DNA of 53,763 nt from Pirellulales bacterium (GCA_016928165.1 JAFGLH010000194.1:1-53763), one strand, 5' to 3'. Counted from the first letter of the stretch, positions 27,325-39,771 are shown. Made by a program: numbers and translations. Notes: generated from the sequence alone by a model not told the origin.

Positions 27325-29379
27325 TTAACCGCTCTCGGCGGCGTTGGAATCGCGCGGCGCGGAGGTTTCTTCCCCGGACGAGCGCGGTTTGGACGATTCG
27401 GCCGTGCCGGGAACTATCCGCGCGCCGGGCAGATTGGCCTCGATCACCTCCTTCAACTCCTCGTTGTCGATTACTTCCTTTTCGATCAACCGCTCGGCCA
27501 AAGACACCAGCGCCCGGCGACGGTCGCGCAACACGCTGCGGACTTTTTCCAGCGATTCGTCGATGATCCGCGCGATCTCCTCGTCGATTTCCCGGGAGGT
27601 TTGTTCGCTATGGGTCCGCTCGCGGGCGAAATCCTCGCCGCCGACGAGGAAGGGCGAGCTGCGGCTCTCGCGGAAGTTCACTTTACCCAGCCGGCTCATG
27701 CCGAAGTCCATGACCATGCTTCGAGCCATTTCGGTGGCCCGCTCCAGGTCGTTCTGCGCCCCGGTGGATACGTCGCCGAAGATCATTTCCTCGGCGGCCG
27801 TGCCCGCCAGAGCGACCTGGATGCGGCTTTCCAACTCGCATTGCGTAATCAGGTAGCGGTCTCCCTCGGGCCGCTGCATGATGTAGCCGAGCGCCGCCAA
27901 GCCGCGGGGAATGATGGAAACTTTATGCACCGGGTCGGTGTTGGGCAGGCTATAGGCGACCAAGGCGTGGGCGCTTTCGTGATAGGCCACCCGCTGCTTT
28001 TCGTCGGCGTGCATTACCCGCTGCTTCTTTTCCAAACCGGCCGTGATGCGTTCCACGCCCTCGTTGAACTCGTCCATGGTGACGGCCGGTTTCGATTTTC
28101 GCGCGGCCAGCAGGGCGGCCTCGTTGACCAGGTTTGCCAGGTCGGCGCCGACGAAGCCGGAGGTGATGCGGGCCACGTCGGAGAGTTTGACGGACTCGTC
28201 GAGCTTGACGTTTTTCACGTGCACTTTCAGAATGTCTTCGCGGCCATGCACGTCGGGGCGATCGACCAGCACGTGGCGGTCGAAGCGTCCGGGCCGCAGC
28301 AGGGCCGGATCGAGCGTTTCCGGGCGGTTGGTGGCCGCCATCACGATCACGCCGCTGTTGCTGCCGAAGCCATCCATCTCGACCAGCAGGGCGTTGAGCG
28401 TCTGCTCGCGTTCGTCGTGTCCGCCGACGACGCTCGTGCCGCGCGTCTTGCCCAGCGCGTCCAATTCGTCGATGAACACGATGCAAGGTGCTTTGGTCTG
28501 CGCTTGCTGGAACATGTCGCGGACCCGGGCGGCGCCCACGCCGACGAACATCTCCACGAAGTCGGAGCCGGAGATGCTGAAGAAGGGGACGCCCGCCTCG
28601 CCGGCGATCGCCTTGGCCAACAGCGTCTTGCCGGTGCCGGGCGGCCCGACCAGCAACACGCCCTTGGGGATTCGGCCGCCGAGCAGTTGGTATTTTTCCG
28701 GCGTGCGGAGGAAATCGACCACCTCGCGCAATTCGTCGACCGCCTCGTCGATGCCGGCTACGTCCTTGAAGGTGATGCCGAGGTCTTCCTGGGCGTAGAG
28801 CCTGCCGCGGCTGCGGCCGAAGGCCATCGCCGAGCCGGCCCCGCCGTAACGGCGCATCATGAAAAAAAAGATCAGCAGAAGCCCCAGCATCATGGCGAAC
28901 ATCAAGCCCATGCTCCCCCAGCCGCTGGGCGCTTCTTCGGTGTCGATGTCCCTGAAACCCCTTTCCACGGCCAGTTCGTACAGCGCGTTGCCATCGTCTT
29001 CCAGCCCCCAGCGAGGAGTGTAAAAGGAAACGTCCTGTTTGGCTTCCGTTTTTTTATCGGCCGGCGAGAGGACTTCCCGGGTCACCGTGCCGGTGATCTG
29101 CTGCGGGGCAAATCTCAGCTTGTCCAAATGCGAATAGCGGATTTCCATCTGCCGCTCGCCGACTTTGTCGCGGACGACGATCTTTCCCTGCGGGCCTTCC
29201 TCGACCAACCTCTGAAGATCGACGATTTTTAGTTTGACCTTGCCGCCGTTGCCCACCATGCTGAACAAAAACAGCGCCACGACGGCGAAAATCAGCAGAT
29301 ACCAGGCGGCGTTCATGCCCGACGAGGGGGGCTTGCGTTCCGGCGGGGGCGTCTTTCGGGGGCTTTGTTCGTCGCTCAT
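27325..29379 (-). CDS. ftsH: ATP-dependent zinc metalloprotease FtsH
   Basis: 684 residues. A membrane-anchored AAA+ protease that degrades unassembled membrane proteins and some regulators. Two membrane helices flank the periplasmic part (residues 23-42 [19 protein letters not shown]; 157-176). The AAA module has Walker A GPPGTGKT (245-252), Walker B VFIDELDA, and the second region of homology with [18 protein letters not shown]. The zinc protease motif is HESAH (467-471). The ATG at 29379 has AAGGA upstream and starts the soluble N-terminal tail; the open frame upstream is ignored. The C-terminus is Ser/Glu-rich. It is divergent from the FHA gene, with 112 bases between. Confidence 0.97.
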   Translation of the reverse strand: MSDEQSPRKTPPPERKPPSSGMNAAWYLLIFAVVALFLFSMVGNGGKVKLKIVDLQRLVEEGPQGKIVVRDKVGERQMEIRYSHLDKLRFAPQQITGTVTREVLSPADKKTEAKQDVSFYTPRWGLEDDGNALYELAVERGFRDIDTEEAPSGWGSMGLMFAMMLGLLLIFFFMMRRYGGAGSAMAFGRSRGRLYAQEDLGITFKDVAGIDEAVDELREVVDFLRTPEKYQLLGGRIPKGVLLVGPPGTGKTLLAKAIAGEAGVPFFSISGSDFVEMFVGVGAARVRDMFQQAQTKAPCIVFIDELDALGKTRGTSVVGGHDEREQTLNALLVEMDGFGSNSGVIVMAATNRPETLDPALLRPGRFDRHVLVDRPDVHGREDILKVHVKNVKLDESVKLSDVARITSGFVGADLANLVNEAALLAARKSKPAVTMDEFNEGVERITAGLEKKQRVMHADEKQRVAYHESAHALVAYSLPNTDPVHKVSIIPRGLAALGYIMQRPEGDRYLITQCELESRIQVALAGTAAEEMIFGDVSTGAQNDLERATEMARSMVMDFGMSRLGKVNFRESRSSPFLVGGEDFARERTHSEQTSREIDEEIARIIDESLEKVRSVLRDRRRALVSLAERLIEKEVIDNEELKEVIEANLPGARIVPGTAESSKPRSSGEETSAPRDSNAAESG

Positions 29380-29491
29380 TCGACTCGTTCCTTGCGGTGC
29401 CGTGCCATAAAGTTTGTTGCGTTCTATATTGTACCATGTCCGGCAATCGACCGCTTGACCTATTATCGGGCCAACGCTAGAAAGAACGATT

Positions 29492-30166
29492 ATGGCGCTT
29501 ATTACGTTGAGAATAATCGACGGAGCCGACCGCGGCCGGGTATACGCCGACGCCCCCACCCCGCTGACGATCGGCCGCGAGGAAGGCAACCCCATCCAAC
29601 TGAACGACGAGCGGATCAGCCGCTTTCACCTGAAAATCCAGGAGGACCAAAACAAGGTCGTGCTCACCGACCTACAAAGTACCAACGGCACGAAGGTCAA
29701 CGGCGAGCCGGTCCAGCTTTGGGCATTGCGGCCCGGGGACGTGATCTCGCTGGGACACACCGTGATGGTCTTCGGCTCGCGGGAGGAGATTGCCGAGCGG
29801 CTGGCCGAGTTGCGCGAGTCGAACCTCTCCGACGGCGTAACGCTGGACACGGACGAGTTTTCCGACGCCCCCAGCGCCGCGTCGCTGGACTTCGAGCTGA
29901 ACTTCTCCGACGACCCGGACGCGGAAGTAATTTTGCACACGCTGGCCCCGCCCGAGTTGCCCGTGGGACTTAGCCCCGGCCAGGCCGCGCAAACGGCCGA
30001 AATACTTCAATACCTCCATTTGCGGCTCCGTGGGCTGATTCAATCCGTCCGCTCGAAGGGCAAGGGCGACCGGGTCGCCTTAGAGCAACAGAAATGGCAG
30101 AACTTGGTCGACTTGCAAGACCTGCTGGCCGGCTACCTCCGCCGCATCGGCGAGCCGCGTGAATGA
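29492..30166 (+). CDS. FHA domain protein
   Basis: 224 residues. An N-terminal forkhead-associated domain (about 5-97) with [23 protein letters not shown] and [11 protein letters not shown], the residues that contact phosphothreonine. The C-terminal half is acidic, then helical ([20 protein letters not shown]). FHA proteins read Ser/Thr kinase signals. The PilT-like ATPase gene follows directly, with its longest possible frame overlapping the FHA stop, so the two are probably one operon and the FHA protein may regulate a type IV pilus or secretion machine. Confidence 0.92.
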   Translation: MALITLRIIDGADRGRVYADAPTPLTIGREEGNPIQLNDERISRFHLKIQEDQNKVVLTDLQSTNGTKVNGEPVQLWALRPGDVISLGHTVMVFGSREEIAERLAELRESNLSDGVTLDTDEFSDAPSAASLDFELNFSDDPDAEVILHTLAPPELPVGLSPGQAAQTAEILQYLHLRLRGLIQSVRSKGKGDRVALEQQKWQNLVDLQDLLAGYLRRIGEPRE

Positions 30167-30212
30167 AACTCGCATGTCGGGTCGCGGCCCGGCCTACTCT
30201 GGAAACATAACC

Positions 30213-31250
30213 ATGCTCTCGGACTCCATCCGCAAAATCCTCCTGGCCGCCAAGGCCAAAAAAGCGAGCGACGTCCACATCTGCGCCGGCGCGCCGATTG
30301 TCTGCCGGGTGGGAAAAGACCTCCTTCCGATCAGCGAAAAGCCGATCGGATCGGACACCAGCCGAAAACTCTCCTACGACCTGCTCTCGCCCGAACAGAT
30401 CAGCAAGTTCGAAAAGCTGCTCGACTACGACCTCATGCTGGCCGACGAGGAGGGCCGATACCGGGTAAACATTAACTACAACGACGGCAACGTCGGCGCG
30501 GTAATCCGCATCCTCCCTGGCGAGCCGAAAACACTCGACCAACTGCACTTGCCGCCGATCGTAAAAACGCTTTGTTACCGGACGAAAGGTTTCATTCTCA
30601 TCACCGGCAGCACCAGCCAGGGCAAGACGACCACTCTCTCGGCGATGATCCACGAGATCAACAAACACTGCAAGAAGCACATCATCACCATCGAGGACCC
30701 GATCGAGTATTTGCAAGTCAACGACAAGAGCATCGTCCGCCAGCGGGGCGTCGGCAAGGATACGCAGTCGTTTTCCTCGGGGCTGAGGGCCGCGCTCCGC
30801 CAGGACCCCGACGTGATCGCCATCGGCGAGATGCGCGACTACGACACGATCAAGATCGCACTGACCGCCGCCGAGACCGGCGTATTGGTAATCTCCACGC
30901 TGCACGTGATCTCCATCGACAAGATGCTCGAACGACTGTTGAGCTACGGGCTGGCCAGCGACGAGAACAACCTCCGCTACTCGCTGGCCGATTCCCTGCA
31001 AGGGGCCATCCATCAAGAATTGTTGCCCACCCTCGACGGCGGCAAGCGGGTGGCCTGCGAAATCCTCGCCTCCACCGACGCCGTGCGGAACCTGATCCGA
31101 AAAGGGACCGGATACCACCTCAAGAGCATCATTACCACCGGCGGAAAATTCGGCATGGTGACAATGAAACAGTCGGTCGCTCGATTGCTGGAGGACGGCA
31201 TAATCAGCGAAGACGTGGCCCAAAGCGTATTGTCGAATTACGGGGGATAG
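30213..31250 (+). CDS. PilT-like type IV pilus/twitching ATPase
   Basis: 345 residues. A hexameric secretion ATPase of the PilT/PilU group, which powers pilus retraction. Seen: the N-terminal PAS-like domain (ASDVHICAGAPIVCRVG), Walker A GSTSQGKTT (132-140), the Asp box around IITIEDPIEYLQ, Walker B DPDVIAIGEMRD and the His box VLVISTLHVISI. The PilT C-terminal signature is weaker. Walker A reads GSTSQGKT rather than the common GPTGSGKS. ATG at 30213 is chosen; GTG at 30159 in the same frame would overlap the FHA gene by eight bases and is an alternative. No pilin or other pil gene is nearby. Confidence 0.9.
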   Translation: MLSDSIRKILLAAKAKKASDVHICAGAPIVCRVGKDLLPISEKPIGSDTSRKLSYDLLSPEQISKFEKLLDYDLMLADEEGRYRVNINYNDGNVGAVIRILPGEPKTLDQLHLPPIVKTLCYRTKGFILITGSTSQGKTTTLSAMIHEINKHCKKHIITIEDPIEYLQVNDKSIVRQRGVGKDTQSFSSGLRAALRQDPDVIAIGEMRDYDTIKIALTAAETGVLVISTLHVISIDKMLERLLSYGLASDENNLRYSLADSLQGAIHQELLPTLDGGKRVACEILASTDAVRNLIRKGTGYHLKSIITTGGKFGMVTMKQSVARLLEDGIISEDVAQSVLSNYGG

Positions 31251-31260
31251 AAACACTACT

Positions 31261-31300
31261 CCCCTCTCCCGCAAGCGGGAGAGAGGTCGGTGGTGAGGGC
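31261..31300. repeat. CCCTCTCCC-type hairpin
   Basis: CCCCTCTCCCGC and GCGGGAGAGAGG form a near-perfect stem, followed by GGTGAGGGC as in the other members. It lies between the PilT-like gene and the small frame at 31303. Confidence 0.7.
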
Positions 31301-31302
31301 GG

Positions 31303-31446
31303 ATGCCGCAACCTGATACGGCAAACAACCACCACTGCCGCCGACGCGCGGCCGAGCTTTCGCCCGATAACGCCGTGCCGCTCTGGGACGGCAACCTCTA
31401 TTGCGAGCGATGCGTCGAGTTCCAGGCGCCGGCCCTGGCCGACTAA
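31303..31446 (+). CDS. Small Cys-pair protein, hypothetical
   Basis: 47 residues, AELSPDNAVPLWDGNLYCER then CVEFQAPALAD at its end. The LYCERCVEF stretch has a CxxC pair, and another Cys is present near residue 12, so a small zinc-binding protein is possible; it may also be the remnant of a larger gene. Codon usage is GC-rich at third positions, like the real genes around it. No strong ribosome binding site is present; a dispersed repeat sits just before it. Confidence 0.4.
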   Translation: MPQPDTANNHHCRRRAAELSPDNAVPLWDGNLYCERCVEFQAPALAD

Positions 31447-31700
31447 GCCCGAATCCATCCGCGGCTTGAGGAATCGCCGCCGAATGAATCGCTCATCTCG
31501 ATGCCGGGACTACTTCTACTTTTGGCAATCGTATTGTTGTTCGTCCATATCTGCATGTGTTTCCCCCCTCACAATCACAATTCAGGAAACTACCGGCAGC
31601 CCCCGCCTCTTGATCGTTTCCCTGGGAGCGTGTTACCATTAAGAAATTTTGGACAGCGTCCATCCCCCAATCTGACGGGGATGGGAAGGAAACGTTCGCC

Positions 31701-35068
<3,368 letters not shown>

Positions 35069-35072
<4 letters not shown>

Positions 35073-35140
35073 GGTGCGTGCTCGCACGCACCGATCGATT
35101 CGCAATGCCATGACATGGTGCGTGCAAGCACGCACCCTAC
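35069..35140. repeat. GTAGGGTGCGTGC element, copy 1
   Basis: 72 bp with GTAGGGTGCGTGC at the left and GCACGCACCCTAC at the right, each arm itself a small palindrome (GTGCGTGC / GCACGCAC). Its first bases, GTAG, contain the carB stop codon TAG (35070-35072). The second copy is at 35539-35614. Confidence 0.88.
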
Positions 35141-35230
35141 GATATTTTGCCCTTGATTCGTCCGACATATTTCGCTACAAGCACCCCCGCGAAAATGCTC
35201 GTTTCTTGTCTCCTCCCGCAAGGTGCCGCG

Positions 35231-35527
35231 ATGAATCGTATCTGTATATTGCTTGCAATGGCGTTGTTGCTGGTCTCCACGGCCAAACTCTGCCGGGCGG
35301 AATCGGTCGTGTTGGACGTTGAGAAGATGAAGGTCGCCCTGCATGTTTCCGAGGAGCAGAATCAGGGCTTCATCGAATACGTCGTCGCCCGCGCGAAGGC
35401 CGGAACGCTGCCGATCGACCTGGTAGAAAGCACGTTTCTCTGGGCCATCCGCAAGCCGCACAAAAAGTTCTACTATTTCAAGTACGGCCTGATCGAGCGG
35501 GCGAAACAGCGAGGCATCACTTTGTAG
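35231..35527 (+). CDS. Small secreted protein, unknown function
   Basis: 98 residues. The leader MNRICILLAMALLLVSTAKL is a signal peptide. The mature domain (VEKMKVALHVSEEQNQGFIE then YVVARAKAGTLPIDLVESTF) is helical and basic, ending WAIRKPHKKFYYFKYGLIER. I do not recognise the family. The ATG at 35231 is preceded by AAGGTG. The gene is bracketed by two copies of the same 72-76-bp element, and its own stop codon lies in a GTAGGTCAG sequence like the end of another repeat family. It could be a small cassette moved with the repeats, or simply an island between insertions. Confidence 0.75.
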   Translation: MNRICILLAMALLLVSTAKLCRAESVVLDVEKMKVALHVSEEQNQGFIEYVVARAKAGTLPIDLVESTFLWAIRKPHKKFYYFKYGLIERAKQRGITL

Positions 35528-35538
35528 GTCAGAAATGT

Positions 35539-35614
35539 GTAGTGTGCGTGCTTGCACGCACCAATCATTGAATTACCGCATCGCAAATATGGCGCGTGCA
35601 AGCACGCACCCTAC
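35539..35614. repeat. GTAGGGTGCGTGC element, copy 2
   Basis: 76 bp, ends GTAGTGTGCGTGC and GCACGCACCCTAC. On the minus strand its terminal GTAG contains the stop codon of the AMMECR1-Memo gene (TAG, 35611-35613). The arms match copy 1; the centres differ. Confidence 0.88.
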
Positions 35615-37128
35615 TCGAACAGCAACCCCGCGTAGCCGACGACCCGCTCGGCCGGTCCGCCGGCCTCGGCGCTGGTGGCGTATCCGACCGACCGGCAGCG
35701 GTTCAGGCTATTCATCCACCGCAGCGCCTCCATCGCCGCCACGCAGACCGGCATGCCGCACATCGTGATTCGGTTTCGCCGCACGGTCTCGTAGACCCGC
35801 TCGGGGTCGAGCGTCTCGATCGCTTCGACGGCCAGCCGGTCCAGTTGCCGCGTCCGCGCGTCGTCGGCGAAATGGTTCATGTCGCTGGAGACGATCAGCA
35901 GCGGGCGGCGGGGCATGTCCCGCAGCACGACCGACATCGCCACGCCGAAGCCAAGCAGCTCGGGCAGCGCGGCGTCGCCGACGATGATGCCCACCACGCG
36001 AAGGTCCGGTTTCAGCCGGGCCAGCAGCGGCAACTGCACCTCGACGGCGTGCTCGTCTCGATGGGCCGCCGCGTCCAACTCCAAGCCCGGGACCCCTTCG
36101 GCCAGCCGTTCGGCCAGTACCGGATCGGAGTCCAATCCGCCGCCTGGGAACAGCCATCGCCGGTGCGGCGCCACCGCCCAACGCGCCCCGCCGGGCCGGT
36201 GTTTGGGACAGAGAACGATCGCCTGCTCGGGCAATTCCACGCGACTTAAGACGGCCGCCGCCAATCGGCCCGAATAAATCCAACCTGCGTGCGGAACCAA
36301 CGCGCCGGAGTACGGCCGAGTTTGTGTGTCGCTGCCGGCTTGTCCAGCACTGTTTTCCCCTTCATCACTCACCGCACTGCTGGACAAGCCGGCAGCGGCG
36401 CCCGCGAACAGATCATCGAGTTGCCGATTCATTTCGTCTGGATCGGCCGGATAGAACATTCCGGCCACGGCCGGCGGGCGGTCGCCGATCGGCCGCGTTT
36501 CCATATTGCCCTCGATCGCCCGGCCCTCGAACCGCATCAACTCCACGTCGTCGTCCATCCAGGCATCGGTGGGCAGGCCGGCCTTGATACAGACTTGTTC
36601 GAGAAAAGTCCGGGCGTCGAAGCCGTGGTCCACCGCCACGCCGGGCAGCAGCAGTCCTCGGGCATGGCCGCGGCCGATCTGCAAGCCGTGCCGGCCGATC
36701 GTGATCGCCTCGACCCGCTTTTCGCCCCGCTCGGCGATCGGCTCCGGTCCCCAAAGAATCCACACATCGACATGCAGATGTCTGATTTCTCCCGGCGTGA
36801 TTGGCGGGAAGCGGGGGTCGTCGGTGGCCGCCCGATCGGCCGCGTGGTCCACCGCCTCGGCCAGCGGCATCGTCTTGCCGACGCAACCGCAACAGGACCG
36901 CAGCCGCCCTTCGCGGCGGAGTGTGACGAACGCCCCATAGACGGGCGCGTCGGCCGCGTCGCCCAAACTCTCGCGGCTCGATGCGGTCCGTTCGCGTCGC
37001 ACGGCGGCCGTCACTCGCCGGCAAGCCGCGATGAAGACGGCCGCCTCCTGTTCGCCGGTCAATTCCGGCCGCTCGGTTGGTTCAGGAGATATTGAAGCCC
37101 GCGGGGAAGAACGGTCCATAAATACCAT
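35611..37128 (-). CDS. AMMECR1-Memo fusion protein (AmmeMemoRadiSam A+B)
   Basis: 505 residues. Residues about 20-210 are an AMMECR1 domain (VYGAFVTLRREGRLRSCCGC, then PRFPPITPGEIRHLHVDVWIL). Residues about 220-505 are a Memo domain (AVAGMFYPADP, VPHAGWIYSG, DEHAVEVQLP, SSDMNHF, ITMCGMP), with the His/Asp/Cys set that makes a metal-binding, dioxygenase-like site. The two are known as parts A and B of the AmmeMemoRadiSam system, whose biochemical role is not established. Residues about 243-268 (AAAGLSSS... SAGQAG) are encoded by an inverted repeat inserted before VPHAGW. The stop codon is also repeat-derived. The start may be 37128 or 37119; GGGAA favours the second. A TA pair separates it from the radical SAM gene. 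Confidence 0.93.
   Translation of the reverse strand: MVFMDRSSPRASISPEPTERPELTGEQEAAVFIAACRRVTAAVRRERTASSRESLGDAADAPVYGAFVTLRREGRLRSCCGCVGKTMPLAEAVDHAADRAATDDPRFPPITPGEIRHLHVDVWILWGPEPIAERGEKRVEAITIGRHGLQIGRGHARGLLLPGVAVDHGFDARTFLEQVCIKAGLPTDAWMDDDVELMRFEGRAIEGNMETRPIGDRPPAVAGMFYPADPDEMNRQLDDLFAGAAAGLSSSAVSDEGENSAGQAGSDTQTRPYSGALVPHAGWIYSGRLAAAVLSRVELPEQAIVLCPKHRPGGARWAVAPHRRWLFPGGGLDSDPVLAERLAEGVPGLELDAAAHRDEHAVEVQLPLLARLKPDLRVVGIIVGDAALPELLGFGVAMSVVLRDMPRRPLLIVSSDMNHFADDARTRQLDRLAVEAIETLDPERVYETVRRNRITMCGMPVCVAAMEALRWMNSLNRCRSVGYATSAEAGGPAERVVGYAGLLFE
36325..36400. repeat. GCTGCCGGCTTGTCCAGCA element inside the Memo gene
   Basis: Arms GTCGCTGCCGGCTTGTCCAG and CTGGACAAGCCGGCAGCGGC enclose about 25 bp. 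They are nearly complementary. The same arm is found upstream of secA (15704). It is open in the Memo frame and codes for an Ala/Gly/Ser-rich stretch. Confidence 0.88.
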
Positions 37129-37144
37129 TCCCGTTTTGATTCAT

Positions 37145-37435
37145 TCACCATATGTGATGGATGCCATAGAGATCAAAAACAGCATCGGCGTTTTCCACGG
37201 TTATCGGCAACACGCTCAATCCCAAATCGGCAATGGGTTGTGCCATCCATTGCCGGAAGGGTTGCGAAAGTGGCAATTTCCTCAGACCGACCTTGATTGC
37301 GATTTCCCAGATAGCACCCGTGCTCAATAGCAAACTGTTCTCTGAAGATTCAAGGGCATGCAACGCCTGGGAACCACGCTTTGACGGATTATCCACGGCC
37401 CAGATCAGCGTATGCGCGTCGAGCAACAGATTCAC
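37145..37435 (-). CDS. PIN-domain (VapC-type) toxin, C-terminally truncated
   Basis: 96 residues instead of about 125-135. The opening MNLLLDAHTLIWAVDNPSKR has the first conserved Asp, and GAIWEIAIKVGLRKL the conserved Glu. The chain then ends VFDLYGIHHIW exactly where family members continue HHxDPFDRLLIAQ, so the last acidic residues of the nuclease site and about 35 residues are absent. The start is GTG, overlapping the antitoxin stop (GTGA). The AMMECR1-Memo start lies 16 bases downstream, so the deletion end is at the operon junction. As written the toxin should be inactive. Confidence 0.85.
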   Translation of the reverse strand: MNLLLDAHTLIWAVDNPSKRGSQALHALESSENSLLLSTGAIWEIAIKVGLRKLPLSQPFRQWMAQPIADLGLSVLPITVENADAVFDLYGIHHIW

Positions 37436-37659
37436 TCGGAATACTCCCGAAAAACGTCGAGCGGCGCATCGAAATCATCGGCCATAAAGGCCACCGTACC
37501 CCGCATGGTGCCCAGTTTTCGCGGCAGCGGGGAAACCGCCGGAGTCAAACGGGCCACGGGCAAATCGCCCTCGGTGATGATTAACTGTGCGTCCGGCGCA
37601 AGGGAGTGAATCAACTCAGGCAGTTTCGATTGAACTTCGTCAATAGGCATGGCGGGCAT
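37432..37659 (-). CDS. Phd/YefM-type antitoxin
   Basis: 75 residues. MPIDEVQSKLPELIHSLAPD matches the N-terminal DNA-binding part of Phd/YefM-like antitoxins, followed by IITEGDLPVARLTP, the typical beta-hairpin, and a C-terminal toxin-wrapping tail (GTMRGTVAFMADDFDAPLDV). It overlaps the PIN toxin gene by four bases. An upstream in-frame start exists 11 codons earlier at 37692. The antitoxin is complete while its toxin is not. Confidence 0.88.
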   Translation of the reverse strand: MPAMPIDEVQSKLPELIHSLAPDAQLIITEGDLPVARLTPAVSPLPRKLGTMRGTVAFMADDFDAPLDVFREYSE

Positions 37660-37756
37660 GACAAGCGGCTCCTTGACTCCCCTTAAATCCATTATGACAC
37701 GTGAGAATGGCTAGTCAATAGTATACCGTGGCAGGTTGCCAACCCGTCCTACTTTT

Positions 37757-38809
37757 TTAATTCTCAATTCTAATCGGCATTCGCCGATTGCCCCAGGTTC
37801 CTGGCGCGTTGTCGAAGCGTCCGGCGATTTCCGCACCGCAATTTGTGCATCGCCCGTCGCCGATCTCGTAGCCCGCGATCTCGTAGCCCATGCGGCGGAT
37901 CACCGCCCGGCCGCAGCCGGGACAATAGGTATGCTGATATTCCGGGTCGTGTACGTTGCCGACGTAGACGTAATGCAGGCCCGCTGCCCGAGCCGTTTCG
38001 TATGCCATCCGCAGAGTATCCGGCGGGGTCGGCGGCCGGTCGGTCAGCTCGAACGTCGGATGAAACGCCGAAAAGTGGATCGGCACGTCGGGTCGAAGCT
38101 CGGCGGCGATCCAGCGGCACATGTCCTTGATTTCTTCGGGCGAGTCGTTGGCGCCGGGAATTATCAGATTGGTGATTTCCACCCAGGTCTGCGTCTCGCG
38201 GATCAACCAGCGTAGCGTATCGAGGACCGGCTGCAATCGCCCTCCGCAATAGTCTCGATAAAATTGGTCGGTGAAACCTTTCAGATCGACGTTGGCCGCG
38301 TCGATCTCGGCGAAGAAGTCGGCCCGGGCCTCGGCGGTGATGTAGCCGTTGGTGACGGCGACGGTTTTTACTCCGACGGCATGGCACGCCCGGGCGGTGT
38401 CGATGGCGTATTCCGCCCAAATGATCGGGTCGTTGTAGGTGAAGGCCACGCTGCGGCAGCCGGTCTGCCGGGCCGCCGCGGCGATTGCCTCGGGCGAGGC
38501 GCTTTCGCAGGCAACGTCAACGTCCCGCGACCGCGAACTGGTCCAGTTTTGGCAGAAGACGCAGCCGAGGTTGCAGCCGGCGGTGCCGAACGAGAGGACC
38601 GGCGTGCCGGGATGAAACTGGTGGAGCGGTTTTTTCTCGATCGGATCGACGCAGAAGCCGGTGCTGCGTCCGTAGGTGGTCGAGACGATTCGCCCGTCGC
38701 GGTTCTCGCGGACAAAGCAGAACCCCCGCTCGCCCGGCCGCAAAGCGCAATGTCTCGGGCAGAGATCGCACATCAACCGTTCGCCGTTGGCCGACTCGTG
38801 CCACCACAT
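37757..38809 (-). CDS. AmmeMemoRadiSam system radical SAM enzyme
   Basis: 350 residues. The radical SAM cluster motif is CNLGCVFCQNW (Cys 79, 83, 86), close to pyruvate-formate-lyase-activating enzymes. The N-terminus WWHESANGERLMCDLCPRHC has extra Cys residues, and the C-terminus has a zinc ribbon (CPGCGRA... CTNCGAEI). IIPGANDSPEEIKDM and HFSAFHPTFELTDRPPTP are typical of this subfamily. It is the third component next to AMMECR1 and Memo. Its reaction is unknown. The ATG at 38809 is chosen because the protein then starts at the first Cys cluster; the frame upstream is repeat. Confidence 0.95.
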   Translation of the reverse strand: MWWHESANGERLMCDLCPRHCALRPGERGFCFVRENRDGRIVSTTYGRSTGFCVDPIEKKPLHQFHPGTPVLSFGTAGCNLGCVFCQNWTSSRSRDVDVACESASPEAIAAAARQTGCRSVAFTYNDPIIWAEYAIDTARACHAVGVKTVAVTNGYITAEARADFFAEIDAANVDLKGFTDQFYRDYCGGRLQPVLDTLRWLIRETQTWVEITNLIIPGANDSPEEIKDMCRWIAAELRPDVPIHFSAFHPTFELTDRPPTPPDTLRMAYETARAAGLHYVYVGNVHDPEYQHTYCPGCGRAVIRRMGYEIAGYEIGDGRCTNCGAEIAGRFDNAPGTWGNRRMPIRIEN

Positions 38810-38848
38810 GGTAGTTATGATACCAAAGTGATCGAGAATAAGAATATG

Positions 38849-38930
38849 TATGTGGCACGGCCGCCCTCGGCTGCGACCGGAAATTCCTGGTAAATCACAC
38901 GGCCGAGGGTGGCCGTGCTGCATTTCTACT
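38849..38930. repeat. GGCCGCCCTCGGC-type palindromic element
   Basis: ATGTGGCACGGCCGCCCTCG at the left and GGTAAATCACACGGCCGAGG at the right form an inverted pair. The right part is almost identical to 18370-18400. It ends at the stop of the LysM gene (38926), whose 3' end it touches. Confidence 0.82.
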
Positions 38931-39510
38931 TCGACGGGATTTTCAGTTCCGCGCCGATCGGCAGCAACTGGGGGTCCATCAGCACGTCGCGATTGGCCTG
39001 AAAAATCTCGCCGGCGCGGGAGGCGGAGCCGAGATAGCGCTCCGCCAAGGACGCCAACGTGTCTCCGTCGACGATTTTGTGGGTTCGCGGCCGCTGCTCG
39101 GCCGGCGGGGGCAACGGCAGCATCGTGTCCATCGAACGGCCCCACCGCGAGTCGGCCGCCCGCGACGATCGCGGATACTCCTCTGACAAGGGCGGCGGCG
39201 AAGGGCGCCCCTCGGCCGGCGACAGCATGGTAAGCGACCTGTCGTCACCCTCAGTTTGAGTTTGACGCGGATATGGTGAATACTCTCCATCGAAACGTCC
39301 GCGGCGCGCGCGCCGGTCCGCCCGCCGCGGGGCGCGGAAAAAGACTCCCGACCCATTTTTGCTGTTGCCGGGGATCAGCAGCTTTTGTGCGCCGGCGGGG
39401 TTTGGCGGCGTCGGACGACCGTGGTCCCGGCCGACCAGCAACGCCGCGCATACGCCCCCCAGCAGCACGCAAAACGCCATCGCGGTCTTCACGGCGGGGT
39501 CCATCATCAT
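38926..39510 (-). CDS. LysM domain protein, membrane-anchored
   Basis: 194 residues. An N-terminal hydrophobic anchor (AVKTAMAFCVLLGGVCAALLVG), a long basic and Pro-rich spacer, and a C-terminal LysM domain (about 145-190, HKIVDGDTLASLAERYLGSA then LPIGAELKIPSK). It probably binds peptidoglycan from the inner membrane, in line with spore-coat or cell-division LysM proteins. The start is chosen at the first of three consecutive ATG codons (39510, 39507, 39504); no clear ribosome binding site separates them. Confidence 0.88.
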   Translation of the reverse strand: MMMDPAVKTAMAFCVLLGGVCAALLVGRDHGRPTPPNPAGAQKLLIPGNSKNGSGVFFRAPRRADRRARRGRFDGEYSPYPRQTQTEGDDRSLTMLSPAEGRPSPPPLSEEYPRSSRAADSRWGRSMDTMLPLPPPAEQRPRTHKIVDGDTLASLAERYLGSASRAGEIFQANRDVLMDPQLLPIGAELKIPSK

Positions 39511-39771
39511 CAAGATATATCGGACCCGCAAACCGCGGTTTGCAACCAACCGGCCGCAACCGCGCGGAGTTAAGGACAAGGCGGTCGGCATTTACCAACT
39601 CTGGCGAAGATAACGCGGACCGTCGAACGACGATCGTGCCGGGCAATCTGATTTTACCGGCGGCGCGGCATTTTTCGGTTGTGATCAAAGCCAAAATCCC
39701 CCCTCGCCCTTTGGAAGAGGGGACTTGTTTTTAACCCGCCCCAAGCGGGGCGTGGGAATCGGCGGAATTTG

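Noticed and set aside
35535-35768. Frame starting in the repeat and running into the Memo antisense
   Set aside because: Composed of repeat sequence and antisense coding DNA.
39741-39756. CGCCCC/GGGGCG hairpin as terminator of the NCS1 permease gene
   Set aside because: On the sense strand it is followed by purines and A-run rather than T-run.
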